In this document: in pieces, positions 47,193 to 63,374 of the stretch | How positions within the stretch are numbered: position 1 is the stretch's first letter | Layout: the number at the start of each line of letters is the position of its first letter | Assembly: GCF_004798865.1 (NCBI RefSeq) | Contig: NW_025335268.1 | Location: 110,500,606-110,564,605, forward strand | Length of the DNA: 64,000 bases | From: Varanus komodoensis | Taxonomy: Eukaryota > Chordata > Lepidosauria > Squamata > Varanidae | Reading direction: 5' to 3' | Made by a program: the position numbers and the translations under genes | Notes under the pieces: generated by a model | What the model was told of the DNA's origin: nothing | The model's database searches: none | Seen by the model: the letters and a program-made list of their open reading frames with translations, nothing else

Positions 47193-50100
47193 TTAAAAAA
47201 TAGTGGTCCCTTGGTTCCCAGTCTTAAAAAAAAGTAGTATTGGTTAGTAGCATCGATGGATCCTGGTGTTGGGACAGAAACCTGATCGGTGGTACTACAG
47301 GTAGGCATTTGCAAAAAATAGTAGAGAATGAAAGCAAGAAGGAACATTCTCAATTATTTTAAGAAAGACTGCATAAAAATACAGCGAAGTAGTAAGTTTC
47401 CAGTGTTGCTTTTGTGTAGCAAGTAAGATAGAGCTGTGCCATATGTGTCGGTATATGGTAATTGTAAATGGTCAAGCTGTTTGTGATGTTTGAACAGCTC
47501 CATAGGACTAGGCTGCGCCGAAACTTGAAACTGGTGTTTTACATTAGAGCATCATTTTCTGCAATATTTCAAAAGCTTTTCAGTATCTTCTCATAAATGA
47601 ACTATTTGTTCTACTGGCTTGAGTTTTAATTCATGGATTATTTTGCCTTTTGTTGCCTTTCCTTAGTGTGGAAGATCATTTGATCCAAACTTCTTGTTCC
47701 TCTGGCCTAATACAAGAATTGCCCTTGTGGATTCAAGACATTTTCCCACAGTTTCATTCATGCGGGATAATGACAGCACAGCAGCAGAAGCAGACTTAAT
47801 ACTATTGAAGGAAAAGTAAGTTCATTTTTAAAAAAATCTTCAAAATTATGATGAATTAATAGTTCTGATAGTACCATTTAAATTTCTGGATACTGCTTCT
47901 ACATTTCTAAAATTGTTTTGCTTTTTCTTCTCTTCTGTTGATTAACTTTGTGAAACAGAATGTGTGTTGTCTAGTAAAAATCAGATTTTATTTTACATTT
48001 TTTAAAAAGTTAAATAAAAATATCTGTTTTTCCTGCAGATATGTTTGTGTTGTTTTATTCCTCCCTTCAGCAACTCTAAATACGCCAGAAAATAGAAATA
48101 TTACACTTAACTTCCTGAAATTCCTCTCTCTAGACTAGAGGAAGAAAGCAGTGCATTTTACTCTTCTGCCAGGATCTGGGATGATGGTGTAATCTTACCT
48201 CAGAATTCAAGGAAGGTAGGCTTTCTTCTCTTAATTGTATAAATGTAAACTGTGCTTAGGACCTGTCCCTTCCTATGCTCATCTGTCACAATTATTTTTC
48301 ATACTATATTTTTTTCTTGTTAGAGTAGCATCACCTCATTCATTGTAGTTCATTCATGTCTCCAATTTGTTGATATGAAATATTCTTCATTGTGGTCTCT
48401 GTGCATCACTCATATTGATGCTGCACTAGCACAGTGCCTGTATTTGGGAAGATTTTCTCAGCAAGTGACATTTTGACAGGAACTCCGCTCTCCCACCCAC
48501 TCATATAAATGGACAGAGTCCCCGCCCCATCGCCAGTCCACTTTCAACCACTGTTCACGGTGCCTTGGGTTCTCTCATTACTTTCTATTTCTCTCACAAA
48601 CTTCTTGCTTATCTAATCTTTAAAACTTCAGACCTTCTTTTAAATCCTCTCACATGGAATACTGTGTCCTTTTCTGGGCACTAAGATTTAAGAAAGGTGC
48701 AGGTAAATTAGAAAGAGTCCAGCGGAGGGCAACAACTGCCCTGTGAGGAGAGACTGAGGGAACTGGGCATGTTCAGCATTGAGAAGACTGAGTGGGACAT
48801 GATATCCCTCTATAAGTACCTCAAAGGTTGTCACAAAGAGGAAGGTCAAGATCTCTTCTTACTAATGCCAGAATGTAGGACACGGAATAATTAATTTAAG
48901 CTGCGGCAACTCAGATTCAGGCTGGACATGAAGAAAAGCTTCCTCACTTTTGGAGCAATACAGCAGTGGAACCAGCTGCCTAGAGTGGTGGTGGGCTCTC
49001 CCACACTAGATATATTCAAAAAGAAACTGGACAGCCTTCTGAGTGGGATGGTGTAACATGGTGTCCTGCAACAGCAGGAGTTTGGACTCGATGGCCCTCA
49101 TGGCCTCTTTCAACTCTTCTATTCTCTGATTCTTCTGCAACCTCAAACCTTCCACAACCTCAAAACCTTCCTTCAGGAATCCTTGCCTTTTCCCTTCCCC
49201 GTCACATATTTCATCCTCCACAAAATTAAAAGAAGCCACCTCTGTCATCTTTCTCTTCTGTACTTTCTTATTCTTCCTCAATATGAAATCTTCCAGCAAT
49301 TGATATTCCTCTTTGTAGAAATTAAATGCAGAAATTTAATACAGAGATAACAAAACAAACAATACTCAAACTGCTCATAATGCTACTTGAGAATATCAGG
49401 ACTAGAAACAAAGCTTTTCAGTACTGTATTGTTTGGGTAATCCATCAATTGTTGTTGGGAACCAGTGTGATGTAGTGGATAAGAGTATAGGTTTGGGACT
49501 TAGGCCATCTGTCCTAGTCCCTGCTCAGCCATGGAGTCAACTGGGTGACTTTGTCCAGTCAGACTCAGTCCAACCTACCACACAGGGTTGTTGTTGTGGG
49601 GATAAGATTGAGAGCAGGAGGAGGATAATGATGCAAGCCACTTTGAGTGCATTAAAAAAGAAAAAGGTGGGTCATAAACCAAATAAATAAATAAATGGTT
49701 TCAAAGAGACTAAGGCATGTTAGTTTTAACATTGTGTTAACAAAGCTGTGTGTGCAGAATAAATCTGCATGGAACCCCAAAAAGTAGTAGTTTGAATCCT
49801 CAGCAGCAGCTAGGGATTGTAGCAATTTTTAAAATTTTGATCTTAAATTGATGTTCTGTATGTTGTTTTCTATCTGTAAACCAAGCTGTCCTTTTGCCTA
49901 TAAATTTGAATTTGAAATTTAAACCCCATTTTGAATAAACTGAGGATGGGACCATAAAGATTCCTTTCTCGCATATGTCTCCCTTATACTTGACCCCATT
50001 TACTTTGTTTAGAATTATAATTTTTAAGAGTACTATTGGCTCAGCTGTGAAAATATGACACAATGCTAGCACAATGGCAGTGATAATATCTTAGCAGACC

Positions 50101-51081
50101 TTGGACAGAAGCCATTATTTGTTAATATTAGGGAGCAATCACCAACTTGGTGCTATGGAGATATCTACAGGTTCCAGCATTCTCAACCGTGACTAAACTA
50201 GCTGAGTTGATGGGAGTTGAAATCCAAAACAGCAGGATGGCATTCAGTTGGGGCAGACTTTCTTAAGGGATTAGGGGCCTAGTATGCTTTTCAGCTGCCT
50301 TTTAAAGAGTATTCAGATCACAATTTGTCCAGAATGCAGATGCAAGGCTGTTAAAGGGCTGACATAGGGAGCATATTGCTCCTCTGTTGAAGCAGCTGTG
50401 CTGGTTTCTTATTTGTTTGCAGGCATTGTTTAAGAGTGCTGGGGATAACCTTTAAAGTCTTGAATAGTTTTAGATGAGGTATTTAAAGGACCATATTCTC
50501 CCATAAGAATCTGTACCTCCATTGAGGTAATCTCTGGAGGCTATCCTGTTTTGAGATGAGGGAGAGGGCCTTTTTTGCGGTTGTACTTCCTTCCAAGGGA
50601 ATCCTGTCTCATTTACCTTTCTAATGGCCTTCAGCAATTTGATAGAAAGGACATTTGGGCTATGAATTGCTGCCTTACCAAAATATATGTGGATTTTAAA
50701 AAACCTGGTTTCATTTTCCTCTACTTTTATTATGTATGCTTTTTTCATTGTTAGGATTGCTTTAAATTCATAGTTTATTGTTTTATCTTGTTCTTAGCTG
50801 TCTTGAACTCTTTAGAGAAAAGGCAGTGCAGGAATGAGGTTAATGAACAAAAACCACTTTCAGAGTCAGGCTGCTATCTTCAGTATGGGGTTAATAAAGT
50901 GAACCAGATTTGCAGGTTTGTTTTTAAATAATACATGTGAAACAAATTGCTATATAGTATTCTTCAGATCATGTTTTTCTTCTTTTGGCAGGTTATTGCA
51001 CAATGTTTAAGAATTACGAAACAGCAAAAATATCAGATAAAGTCCCATCAACAATCACCTCTTCCTGTCATACGACTGTAA
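22267..51081 (+). CDS. MCCC2-like carboxyltransferase paralogue (whole gene, 12 coding exons)
   Basis: Spliced CDS: 22267-22484, 24830-25026, 27202-27380, 31372-31452, 33054-33232, 38638-38830, 40291-40382, 44534-44690, 45050-45172, 47667-47815, 48134-48215, 50992-51081. Every junction is GT-AG and in frame; the total is 1,740 nt or 579 aa, close to MCCC2 (about 563 aa). The family is the biotin-dependent acyl-CoA carboxyltransferase (crotonase fold, two halves), whose MCCC2 member acts in mitochondrial leucine breakdown. Seen here: NDATVKGG at about residues 153-160, VDSGGAFLP at 188-196, [11 protein letters not shown] at 231-241 (N-half oxyanion hole), [11 protein letters not shown] in exon 6, VANNGEL in exon 9, and [10 protein letters not shown] in exon 12. 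The biotin-facing C half differs from MCCC2 as I remember it: [11 protein letters not shown] replaces the QNITGFMVG loop, [11 protein letters not shown] replaces GGSYGAGNYGM, and the MGGEQAA motif is absent. It is therefore a paralogue rather than MCCC2 itself; activity is uncertain. The start is the first in-frame ATG after the best acceptor; an alternative is given separately. Confidence 0.9.
23540..23720 (+). repeat. tRNA-derived SINE, 3' part
   Basis: GGCCAGTCACAAACACTCAG, CCTAACCTATCTCATG, TTGTTGTGGGGATAAGAT and GTTGCTTTGAGG match the body of the 3.1 kb copy. The head is degenerate. Confidence 0.6.
24049..24511 (+). mobile_element. Tigger-like (pogo/Tc1-mariner) MITE
   Basis: Terminal inverted repeats are CAGTAGACTCTCGACTATCC / GGATAGTTGGGAGTCTACTG, flanked by TA on both sides (24047-24048, 24512-24513). 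It is 463 bp, AT-rich inside and without a transposase frame. It lies in intron 2 of the MCCC2-like gene. Confidence 0.85.
24830..25026 (+). CDS. MCCC2-like exon 3
   Basis: Acceptor TTTTGATACCAG, donor ACTG|GTAGGT. It encodes residues 73-139 ([14 protein letters not shown]...[17 protein letters not shown]), the start of the carboxyltransferase N domain. It matches the MCCC2 segment with a Lys-rich GGG turn, the xRERI helix and FLELS. Confidence 0.92.
27202..27380 (+). CDS. MCCC2-like exon 4
   Basis: Acceptor CCTCATTTTAG, donor CTTCAG|GTAAAT. It encodes residues 139-198: [32 protein letters not shown] and [13 protein letters not shown]. These are among the most conserved CoA-side motifs of the MCCC2/PCCB family. 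The donor phase is 0. Confidence 0.95.
27525..28256 (+). mobile_element. Tigger-like MITE with GC-rich minisatellite core
   Basis: Ends are CAGTGGTACCTCGGCTCACG and AGCCAAGGTACCACTG with TA duplications (27523-27524, 28257-28258); 732 bp. The core (about 27640-28050) is an irregular C-rich repeat of units built from GCACGATCGCGCCC and CATCTCCCCCCC-like blocks. Long open frames on both strands arise from this core and are not genes. It lies in intron 4 of the MCCC2-like gene. Confidence 0.85.
28260..28980. other. Unassigned stretch, possibly decayed mariner 3' part
   Basis: No exon seen. It adjoins the mariner relic, but the expected C-terminal transposase motifs are not clear. Confidence 0.35.
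28985..29985 (-). mobile_element. Mariner transposon relic
   Basis: Minus-strand frames encode mariner transposase signatures in order: [32 protein letters not shown], a GDETW-type DDE start followed by [15 protein letters not shown], then [14 protein letters not shown] and TINSAHYC. Several frame changes and stops show it is dead. A possible terminal sequence GTCAAAAATTATCCGCAC (minus) lies at about 29957-29974. The 3' end is not resolved. Confidence 0.75.
29976..30420 (-). mobile_element. CR1-type LINE fragment (reverse transcriptase 3' part)
   Basis: Minus-strand frames read [24 protein letters not shown] and [15 protein letters not shown], the end of the CR1 RT domain. The coding sequence breaks off where the mariner begins (after ANEKE), which suggests the mariner inserted into this CR1. 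Confidence 0.7.
31268..31309. repeat. ATGT/AT microsatellite
   Basis: AT repeats flanking about six ATGT units, roughly 60 bp before MCCC2-like exon 5. Confidence 0.85.
31372..31452 (+). CDS. MCCC2-like exon 5
   Basis: Acceptor TTTGTTGTTAG, donor CCTCAG|GTACAA; 81 nt, phase 0 on both sides. It encodes [16 protein letters not shown] and [11 protein letters not shown], matching the FPD..H.GR.FYN.A.MS segment of MCCC2. Confidence 0.93.
31975..32470 (-). repeat. L2-type LINE 3' fragment, old
   Basis: ATCTTTACTTGGTGCTGAAA, GGTGCCAGGCACACTTCC, AGAGAAGGCACTTCTAGCC and TTTACAGCTTTGTATTTTAA are diverged counterparts of the L2 copy at 35 kb in the same orientation. It lies in intron 5 of the MCCC2-like gene. 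Confidence 0.65.
33054..33232 (+). CDS. MCCC2-like exon 6
   Basis: Acceptor TTTTTTTAG, donor TCTAA|GTAGGT. It encodes residues 226-285 with [17 protein letters not shown] (N-domain oxyanion-hole glycines), [17 protein letters not shown] and [10 protein letters not shown]. All are near-invariant in the family, so this half of the active site looks intact. Confidence 0.95.
33706..34080 (-). mobile_element. L1 LINE ORF2 segment, inverted part
   Basis: On the minus strand it encodes KYIGINLTG...[27 protein letters not shown] and [10 protein letters not shown], the region just after the L1 RT domain, in more than one frame. It ends at LNTFI, exactly where the forward piece at 34,085 resumes. Confidence 0.65.
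34081..34521 (+). mobile_element. L1 LINE ORF2 C-terminal segment, forward part
   Basis: Plus-strand frames give [36 protein letters not shown] and [10 protein letters not shown]-like sequence (seen as [11 protein letters not shown]), typical of L1 ORF2 downstream of RT (FIW..KKPR, KLYY.A). It joins head to head with the inverted segment. Confidence 0.65.
34522..34567 (+). repeat. 46-bp inverted repeat, left copy
   Basis: It matches the reverse complement of 37216-37261 with two mismatches. It can be read as L1 endonuclease C-terminus ([12 protein letters not shown], compare the SDH motif) or as the end of a composite transposon. Confidence 0.75.
34568..34840 (-). mobile_element. Mariner-like transposase C-terminal fragment
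   Basis: The minus strand encodes [51 protein letters not shown] and [26 protein letters not shown] and WPPRSPD carry the second and third acidic residues of the DDE/D triad. The N-terminal part is missing, and the fragment is cut by the L2 tail at about 34,838. Confidence 0.75.
34838..34887. repeat. TTA/TAA trinucleotide array (L2 tail)
   Basis: About 16 units forming the 3' tail of the adjacent minus-strand L2. Confidence 0.9.
34838..36890 (-). mobile_element. Young L2-type LINE, 5'-truncated, RT-containing
   Basis: About 2.05 kb. A 303-aa open frame (36825-35914) holds RT motifs: [64 protein letters not shown] and [11 protein letters not shown] (catalytic DD). A second frame (35706-35119) gives the C-terminal part with [20 protein letters not shown] and [15 protein letters not shown]. 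It ends with GGCGGCATAGAAATGTAATA and AAT repeats (34838-34887). Only a few changes separate it from the copy at 46.3 kb. It lies in intron 6 of the MCCC2-like gene. Confidence 0.88.
36893..37206 (+). mobile_element. hAT element right-end fragment
   Basis: It ends in AATTGCCCACCCCTG, a hAT-type terminus (CAGGGGTGGGCAATT outward), with a GGCCC-containing subterminal segment. The 8 bp after it (TTCTAAAG) would be one TSD copy. The left end was not found. Confidence 0.5.
37216..37261 (-). repeat. 46-bp inverted repeat, right copy
   Basis: Partner of 34522-34567 (44 of 46 matches), here continuous with the L1 endonuclease fragment. Confidence 0.75.
37216..37775 (-). mobile_element. L1 LINE endonuclease-domain fragment
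   Basis: Minus-strand frames give [13 protein letters not shown]-like sequence, an [11 protein letters not shown] motif (APNDA...), DAWRFQN...[15 protein letters not shown] and ILLDHHP. These match the L1 apurinic endonuclease order QETH, YAPN, W...TF.S, SDH. Several frames are needed. It terminates at the 46-bp inverted repeat. Confidence 0.65.
37783..37855 (+). repeat. CR1 3' end fragment
   Basis: GGTGTCCTGCACCAGCAGAG, GGATTCGATGGC and GTTCTATTCTGATTATGATT match the CR1 3' terminus at 49.05-49.14 kb. Confidence 0.6.
37936..38429 (-). mobile_element. Tigger-like MITE, same family as 27.5 kb, opposite orientation
   Basis: Ends are CAGTGGTACCATGGCTCACG and GAGCCACAGTACCACTG with TA duplications (37934-37935, 38430-38431). 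It is 494 bp with a C/G-rich core at 38110-38300. Its subterminal sequence (GACTCTGGTCGTGACCC...) matches the right side of the 27.5 kb copy in reverse, hence opposite orientation. It lies in intron 6, about 210 bp before exon 7. Confidence 0.83.
38638..38830 (+). CDS. MCCC2-like exon 7
   Basis: Acceptor TCTTCCTCAG, donor AAATTG|GTAAGG. It encodes residues 285-349: [16 protein letters not shown] and the linker between the N and C domains with [12 protein letters not shown]. Phase is 1 nt in, 0 out. Confidence 0.92.
39270..39475 (+). mobile_element. tRNA-derived SINE, diverged
   Basis: CAGTGTGGTGTGGTCAGAGT, TTCCCACTCAGCCATGAAGC, CCTAATCCACCTCACAGGG and GTGAGGATAAAGTGGAG. Intron 7. Confidence 0.65.
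40291..40382 (+). CDS. MCCC2-like exon 8
   Basis: Acceptor ATTTCATAG, donor GAAGG|GTAAGT. It encodes [19 protein letters not shown] followed by [12 protein letters not shown], the start of the C domain; DGSRF.EFK..YG.TLVTGFA is a hallmark of MCCC2. Confidence 0.94.
40390..42395. other. Intron 8, left part: no gene seen
   Basis: It contains an ancient reptile repeat fragment near 40780-40815 (GGGAGTAAGCCCCATTGAAC) and a diverged MITE-like stretch near 41075-41340 with repeated AACTCACAA motifs. No exon-like sequence. Confidence 0.45.
42402..42540 (+). repeat. hAT-type MITE
   Basis: It begins CCAGGGATGGTCATCTTGCT, contains CTCTCCAGATGTTTGG, and ends GCAGGTTGCCCATCCTAG, so the ends are roughly inverted (GGATGG.../...CCATCC). 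Related to the copy at 8.04 kb. Confidence 0.5.
42545..44530. other. Intron 8, right part: no gene seen
   Basis: AT-rich intron sequence with one short tandem repeat (listed separately). Confidence 0.45.
43348..43432. repeat. Short tandem repeat, unit about 25-30 bp
   Basis: Imperfect copies of AAATGCTTACAAAGTGAAAC with AGTGTGC spacers, about three to four times in a row. Confidence 0.75.
44534..44690 (+). CDS. MCCC2-like exon 9
   Basis: Acceptor TTTTTGTTAG, donor ACAGAA|GTAAGG. It encodes residues 380-432: [37 protein letters not shown], then [15 protein letters not shown]. The last part occupies the place of the biotin-side loop (QN.TGFMVG in MCCC2 as remembered) and shares only the Asn. 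Confidence 0.93.
45050..45172 (+). CDS. MCCC2-like exon 10
   Basis: Acceptor TTTTATTTAG, donor GCTATG|GTAAGA; 123 nt, phase 0 both sides. It encodes residues 433-473 ([38 protein letters not shown]). GGCYG stands where MCCC2 has GGSYG, the C-half oxyanion loop; the following AGNYG is changed to NESYA. Confidence 0.93.
46276..47200 (+). mobile_element. Young L2-type LINE, strongly 5'-truncated
   Basis: Open frame 46285-46917 reads [57 protein letters not shown] and [21 protein letters not shown] small deletion near [10 protein letters not shown] shifts the frame relative to the 35 kb copy. The 3' UTR ends GGGCGGCATAGAAATGTAAT with AAT repeats to about 47192. It is nearly identical over about 0.9 kb to the minus-strand copy at 34.8-35.8 kb. 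Intron 10. Confidence 0.88.
47667..47815 (+). CDS. MCCC2-like exon 11
   Basis: Acceptor TTTCCTTAG, donor GAAAA|GTAAGT. It encodes residues 474-523: [20 protein letters not shown], then a divergent stretch ([17 protein letters not shown]...) where MCCC2 has the MGGEQAANVL motif. CGR...P.FL..WPN.RI is conserved. Confidence 0.92.
48134..48215 (+). CDS. MCCC2-like exon 12
   Basis: Acceptor CCTCTCTCTAG, donor AGGAAG|GTAGGC. It encodes residues 524-550: [38 protein letters not shown]..(T/S)R is conserved in MCCC2. Confidence 0.92.
48376..48640 (+). mobile_element. DIRS-type retrotransposon left-end fragment
   Basis: CATTGTGGTCTCTGTGCATC, GGGAAGATTTTCTCAGC, AGGAACTCCGCTCTCCCACC and CGCCCCATCGCCAGTCC follow the left terminal repeat and leader of the DIRS element at 55.7 kb. 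Only the end is present; it is fossil and older than the 55.7 kb copy. Confidence 0.6.
48640..49136 (+). mobile_element. CR1 LINE 3' region
   Basis: TGGAATACTGTGTCCTTTTC, AGAGTCCAGCGGAGGGCAAC, CAGATTCAGGCTGGACATGA, TGGACTCGATGGCCCTCATG and CTCTTCTATTCTCTGATTC are the CR1 RT end and 3' UTR. It directly abuts the DIRS fragment. Intron 12. Confidence 0.8.
49458..49696 (+). mobile_element. tRNA-derived reptile SINE
   Basis: ACCAGTGTGATGTAGTGGAT, CTAGTCCCTGCTCAGCCATG, CCTACCACACAGGGTTGTTG, AAGATTGAGAGCAGGAGGAG and an AATAAATAAATA tail. It is almost full length. Intron 12. Confidence 0.75.
50290..50840 (+). repeat. Old L2-type LINE 3' fragment
   Basis: GTCCAGAATGCAGATGCAAG, CAGGCATTGTTTAAGAGTGC and GAGAGGGCCTTTTTTGCGGT align with the C-terminal coding part of L2 (VQNRAAR..., LNGL..., RRAFSAV). 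Heavily decayed. It ends about 150 bp before exon 13. Confidence 0.55.
50992..51081 (+). CDS. MCCC2-like exon 13 (last, with stop)
   Basis: Acceptor TCTTTTGGCAG. It encodes [18 protein letters not shown] then [11 protein letters not shown] and a TAA stop at 51079-51081. The C-terminus aligns with the last helix of MCCC2 but its final residues differ. Confidence 0.9.
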   Translation, partial: VIAQCLRITKQQKYQIKSHQQSPLPVIRL

Positions 51082-51312
51082 GCAAGAAAGCTATGCCTAT
51101 AAATAACTAAATTTGAATATATATGTTGATGACATTTTAATGTTGATCAATAGGTATTTTTCATGTCTTTTCTCAGTTTTGCTTCTGCTATCATTGGAAG
51201 GATATTTTAAATGAATAACTTATTTTGAATAAGACCAAGATATTATTATGAACACAATTTTATTAGTTGCTTTCCCAAAATTCTAGACAGTCTCCATTAA
51301 TAACTGAAAGCA

Positions 51313-51322
51313 AATAAATAAA
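51313..51322 (+). promoter_or_regulatory. Candidate poly(A) signal of the MCCC2-like gene
   Basis: Two overlapping AATAAA hexamers lie about 230 bp after the stop codon. They are the first canonical hexamers after the CDS. No transcript evidence is available here. Confidence 0.45.
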
Positions 51323-51324
51323 GG

Positions 51325-52655
51325 AAGTACAGAATCACAGAAGAATAACAAAAATTCCATATAGACTAACCAGCATAGCTCCAACTTAGATAGAAGGGGA
51401 ACACTTTGCCCCACTTTCCGAAAGGCCCAGAAAGAAGTGCAGCCTGTACACATGGTGGGGTGATGACTCCACAGCATTTGGCCAATTGATATATAGGCCC
51501 TGCTTCTGACCATAACAGTTCCCACTCGCCGCAGAGCTGGTATAGAAAAAATATCTAGATTAGGTGATTGAAGTGGAGAATAAGGTCAGTACAAGGGAAC
51601 ATGTTCTTCAAGTTATGCACATCCACAATCATGGAGGGCTTTTCTATACCTTCATAATCTTCATATAGTTTTACCTTTGTTTAAAAGGAGAAAAATATCA
51701 TTCTGCAGTAAGGATTAACAGAATTAACTCTTGCTATCAATGATGTCAAGTTTAAGATGTCATACATGTTTTTATTAATTATCTGTTCTTATCTTTAAAA
51801 TGTTAAAATGAATCACATAAACAAAGCTGGAATTTTCAGTTCTTTTCTGAACTATTTTTGCTGCCTCACTATTTGTAATTGTTTGCTTAATACTCTTTCA
51901 TATTTAAAATTAAAAGACTTTACTGACCCCTATACTTAGGATTTTAAAGTTACTGGTGGTATTTGCATGTCAGGCTGCCAATAAGCCATGGTTGCCTGGT
52001 TGTTTGTTGAATAACCTAACAGTTGGGCACAGCACAAGTGTTTTTCCTTTCTTTGTTCTGTCACTACACTTTTTGTTCACCCATTTTGTGTTTTGTCTTC
52101 TTTCTGAGCCTCAAAAATACACAATTGCACAGTTGCTTTTTTGTCAGTCTTTTGCAGCTGCACAAATGCACACATATACTGATGTCCAATATATGTAGTC
52201 TAGTCTAGTCAATGTCCTTGTCAGTTTTGGTTGTCAAAGTTGGCAACTGGTAAATAACTGGTAAAAGGGAAAAATTAAGTGCACCAAAATAGCTCTCGCT
52301 TAGCAGTGTAGTCTATAACAAAAACTGTCAGCCATCGGATTCCCCAACTGGGCCAAATCCCACCCAGAACTTCCCTGGTCCCACAATTCTGGATCAGTCA
52401 CTGGATTCAGCATATGGCACAGCCAAGCTTGGGGAACATACAGTTTATTAAAAGCATAAAATATGGGTGTGGAGGGTTCTAAACCATACTGGCTAAAAGG
52501 ATAAAACGGTAAAATAGAGGAAAGGTGGGGGAAGGTGAGATTGGACCGCAGCAACTTTACAGTATACAGTCAGCCAGGAAACTGTAGTTCCTAGCAACTT
52601 GTTGGCCCACTCAGACAAAAAAACAAGAAATCAAAATCATAGCCTCAGCTATTCA
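51325..52655. other. Spacer after the MCCC2-like gene, no gene seen
   Basis: No exon or clear repeat recognised. An open frame at 51956-52208 lacks recognisable motifs. Confidence 0.45.
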
Positions 52656-52661
52656 GAGGTT

Positions 52662-52972
52662 GTTCTTTGTGGTCTCTGTATATCACACATATGGACTTTG
52701 CCATGGAGCAGAACACCTAAATTGGAAAGAAGATTCCAGAAATCAGCATCACGAAGTGGGCAGGGGCCCCTCCTGCCCCTTCCGAAGGTCCAGATAAAGG
52801 CAGGGGGGGCCCATCCGCTCAGCTCCTTTTTGACCGCACACGCAGTCACATCGCCATAAGAATCTTCTGTTTAGCTTGCTTTTTCTCTTTCTTTCTGCTC
52901 ATGTGTGTGATGCACAGATGACCACTTGAACAACGACAGTTACAGGTAAGCAGCCTGCCTTCCACAGTCTGC
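52662..52972 (+). mobile_element. Short DIRS derivative (left end joined to right end)
   Basis: The left side carries TTTGTGGTCTCTGTATATCA (compare the DIRS left end) and the right side TGATGCACAGATGACCACTT followed by GACAGTTACAGGTAAGCAGC (compare the DIRS right end). The middle has no coding sequence. It resembles a deletion derivative of the DIRS family; fossil. Confidence 0.5.
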
Positions 52973-53416
52973 CTTCCACAGGGTTACACAGCATGCTTCC
53001 TGCATGGAGAAAGAGCAGGAGAACACAATGTCCCAAGAAAGGCACAAAGCCTTTCTCTCTCCAGACTGTATTCCCTCTCCAGCCTAGGTCAGCTGACTCT
53101 GGGGTGATGGCTCATCTCCCACTCCTTGGGGCCAGTCATTAGCAGGCCATAGCTGTTATCTCTGGCATCCCTGAAGCCATAATTTTAGATAGTTCTCTTC
53201 ACAAAGGAAGAGGAAGATGACTCCCAAGGTCTTGGACACCATATTCTGGATTTACAACATTTTTTCAGTTACAAAATTAACCCTTCCCTTGCTGTCTGGA
53301 GCCCACCAGTTCACATTGCATAGTTATCTTGATACCAAGTGTTGAGCTGACATTTCTCAGTGTCCTCCACACTTTGAGCAGTTTCATGGGTCTCTAGCTA
53401 CTACAGAAAGGGGAAA

Positions 53417-53442
53417 TATCCTCTCTCTCTCTCTCTCTCTCT
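53417..53442. repeat. CT dinucleotide run
   Basis: About 11-12 CT units in the convergent spacer. Confidence 0.85.
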
Positions 53443-53634
53443 GGCTCCTTTTCAGAATGCTTACTGTTACAGTTATTGTGGTCCCCTAACAATTCTAAAG
53501 AAAAAAATCATGTGGTACAGACTCAATGATTTTATCTACAGGATATCAATTATCTTTGAGGCTCACAAAACCATGCTTACATTCTGTCACTGTTCACTTA
53601 AATGTAGACTAATTTTACATATCACTGATAATTA

Positions 53635-54036
53635 TAGGAAATCCCCAAGTAATGAACTTCCAAGTGACTTTACAACCCATGCTTTTGAATGAACTAAAGC
53701 CTATCAATTTTTAAAAATTACTGCAGAAAATCATAATCATTATGGGGGGGGGGGAGTGAAAGGGGAGGGAGGCCTCCAAAGCACCCATTCCCGTCCCACA
53801 CATTCAGAGAGGGAAATCTCTCAGCATTTCCTTGTTGCAAAAAGGAGGGACTGGTGAGTTTGGGCAGTGGTGGGGAGCTTAGAGATACTTGCCATTTTCC
53901 CACCTTCACAGGAGCCTGCACCCCAAACTCTGTGAATGTGGAGGGTCAAATATGTGATCTGACTTGCATAAAATTTGACTTAACGAATTTCCATTTTCTC
54001 AGGAATGGAGCTCCTTCATAACCTGGGGACTGCCTG
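53635..54036 (-). mobile_element. Tigger-like MITE just downstream of BCO1
   Basis: Left TAGGAAATCCCCAAGTAATG and right CATAACCTGGGGACTGCCTG are imperfect inverted ends, with TA on both sides (53633-53634, 54037-54038); 402 bp. Its edge lies 97 bp after the BCO1 stop codon. Strand assignment is arbitrary. Confidence 0.65.
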
Positions 54037-54044
54037 TATTTAAT

Positions 54045-54050
54045 TTTATT
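54045..54050 (-). promoter_or_regulatory. Candidate poly(A) signal of BCO1
   Basis: AATAAA on the minus strand, about 83 bp after the BCO1 stop. It lies just outside the neighbouring Tigger-like element, so the shortest 3' UTR would be host sequence. Confidence 0.45.
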
Positions 54051-54132
54051 TGTAGCTACATACATTATACTAAAAGGTAAACTTTAATAAAAGGATAATA
54101 ATAATAATAACAAAATAATAAGAGGACAGTAG

Positions 54133-63370
<9,238 letters not shown>

Positions 63371-63374
63371 CAAA

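Noticed and set aside
49006-49299. 97-codon minus-strand frame with coiled-coil look
   Set aside because: It runs through the antisense side of a CR1 3' end and adjacent low-complexity sequence.
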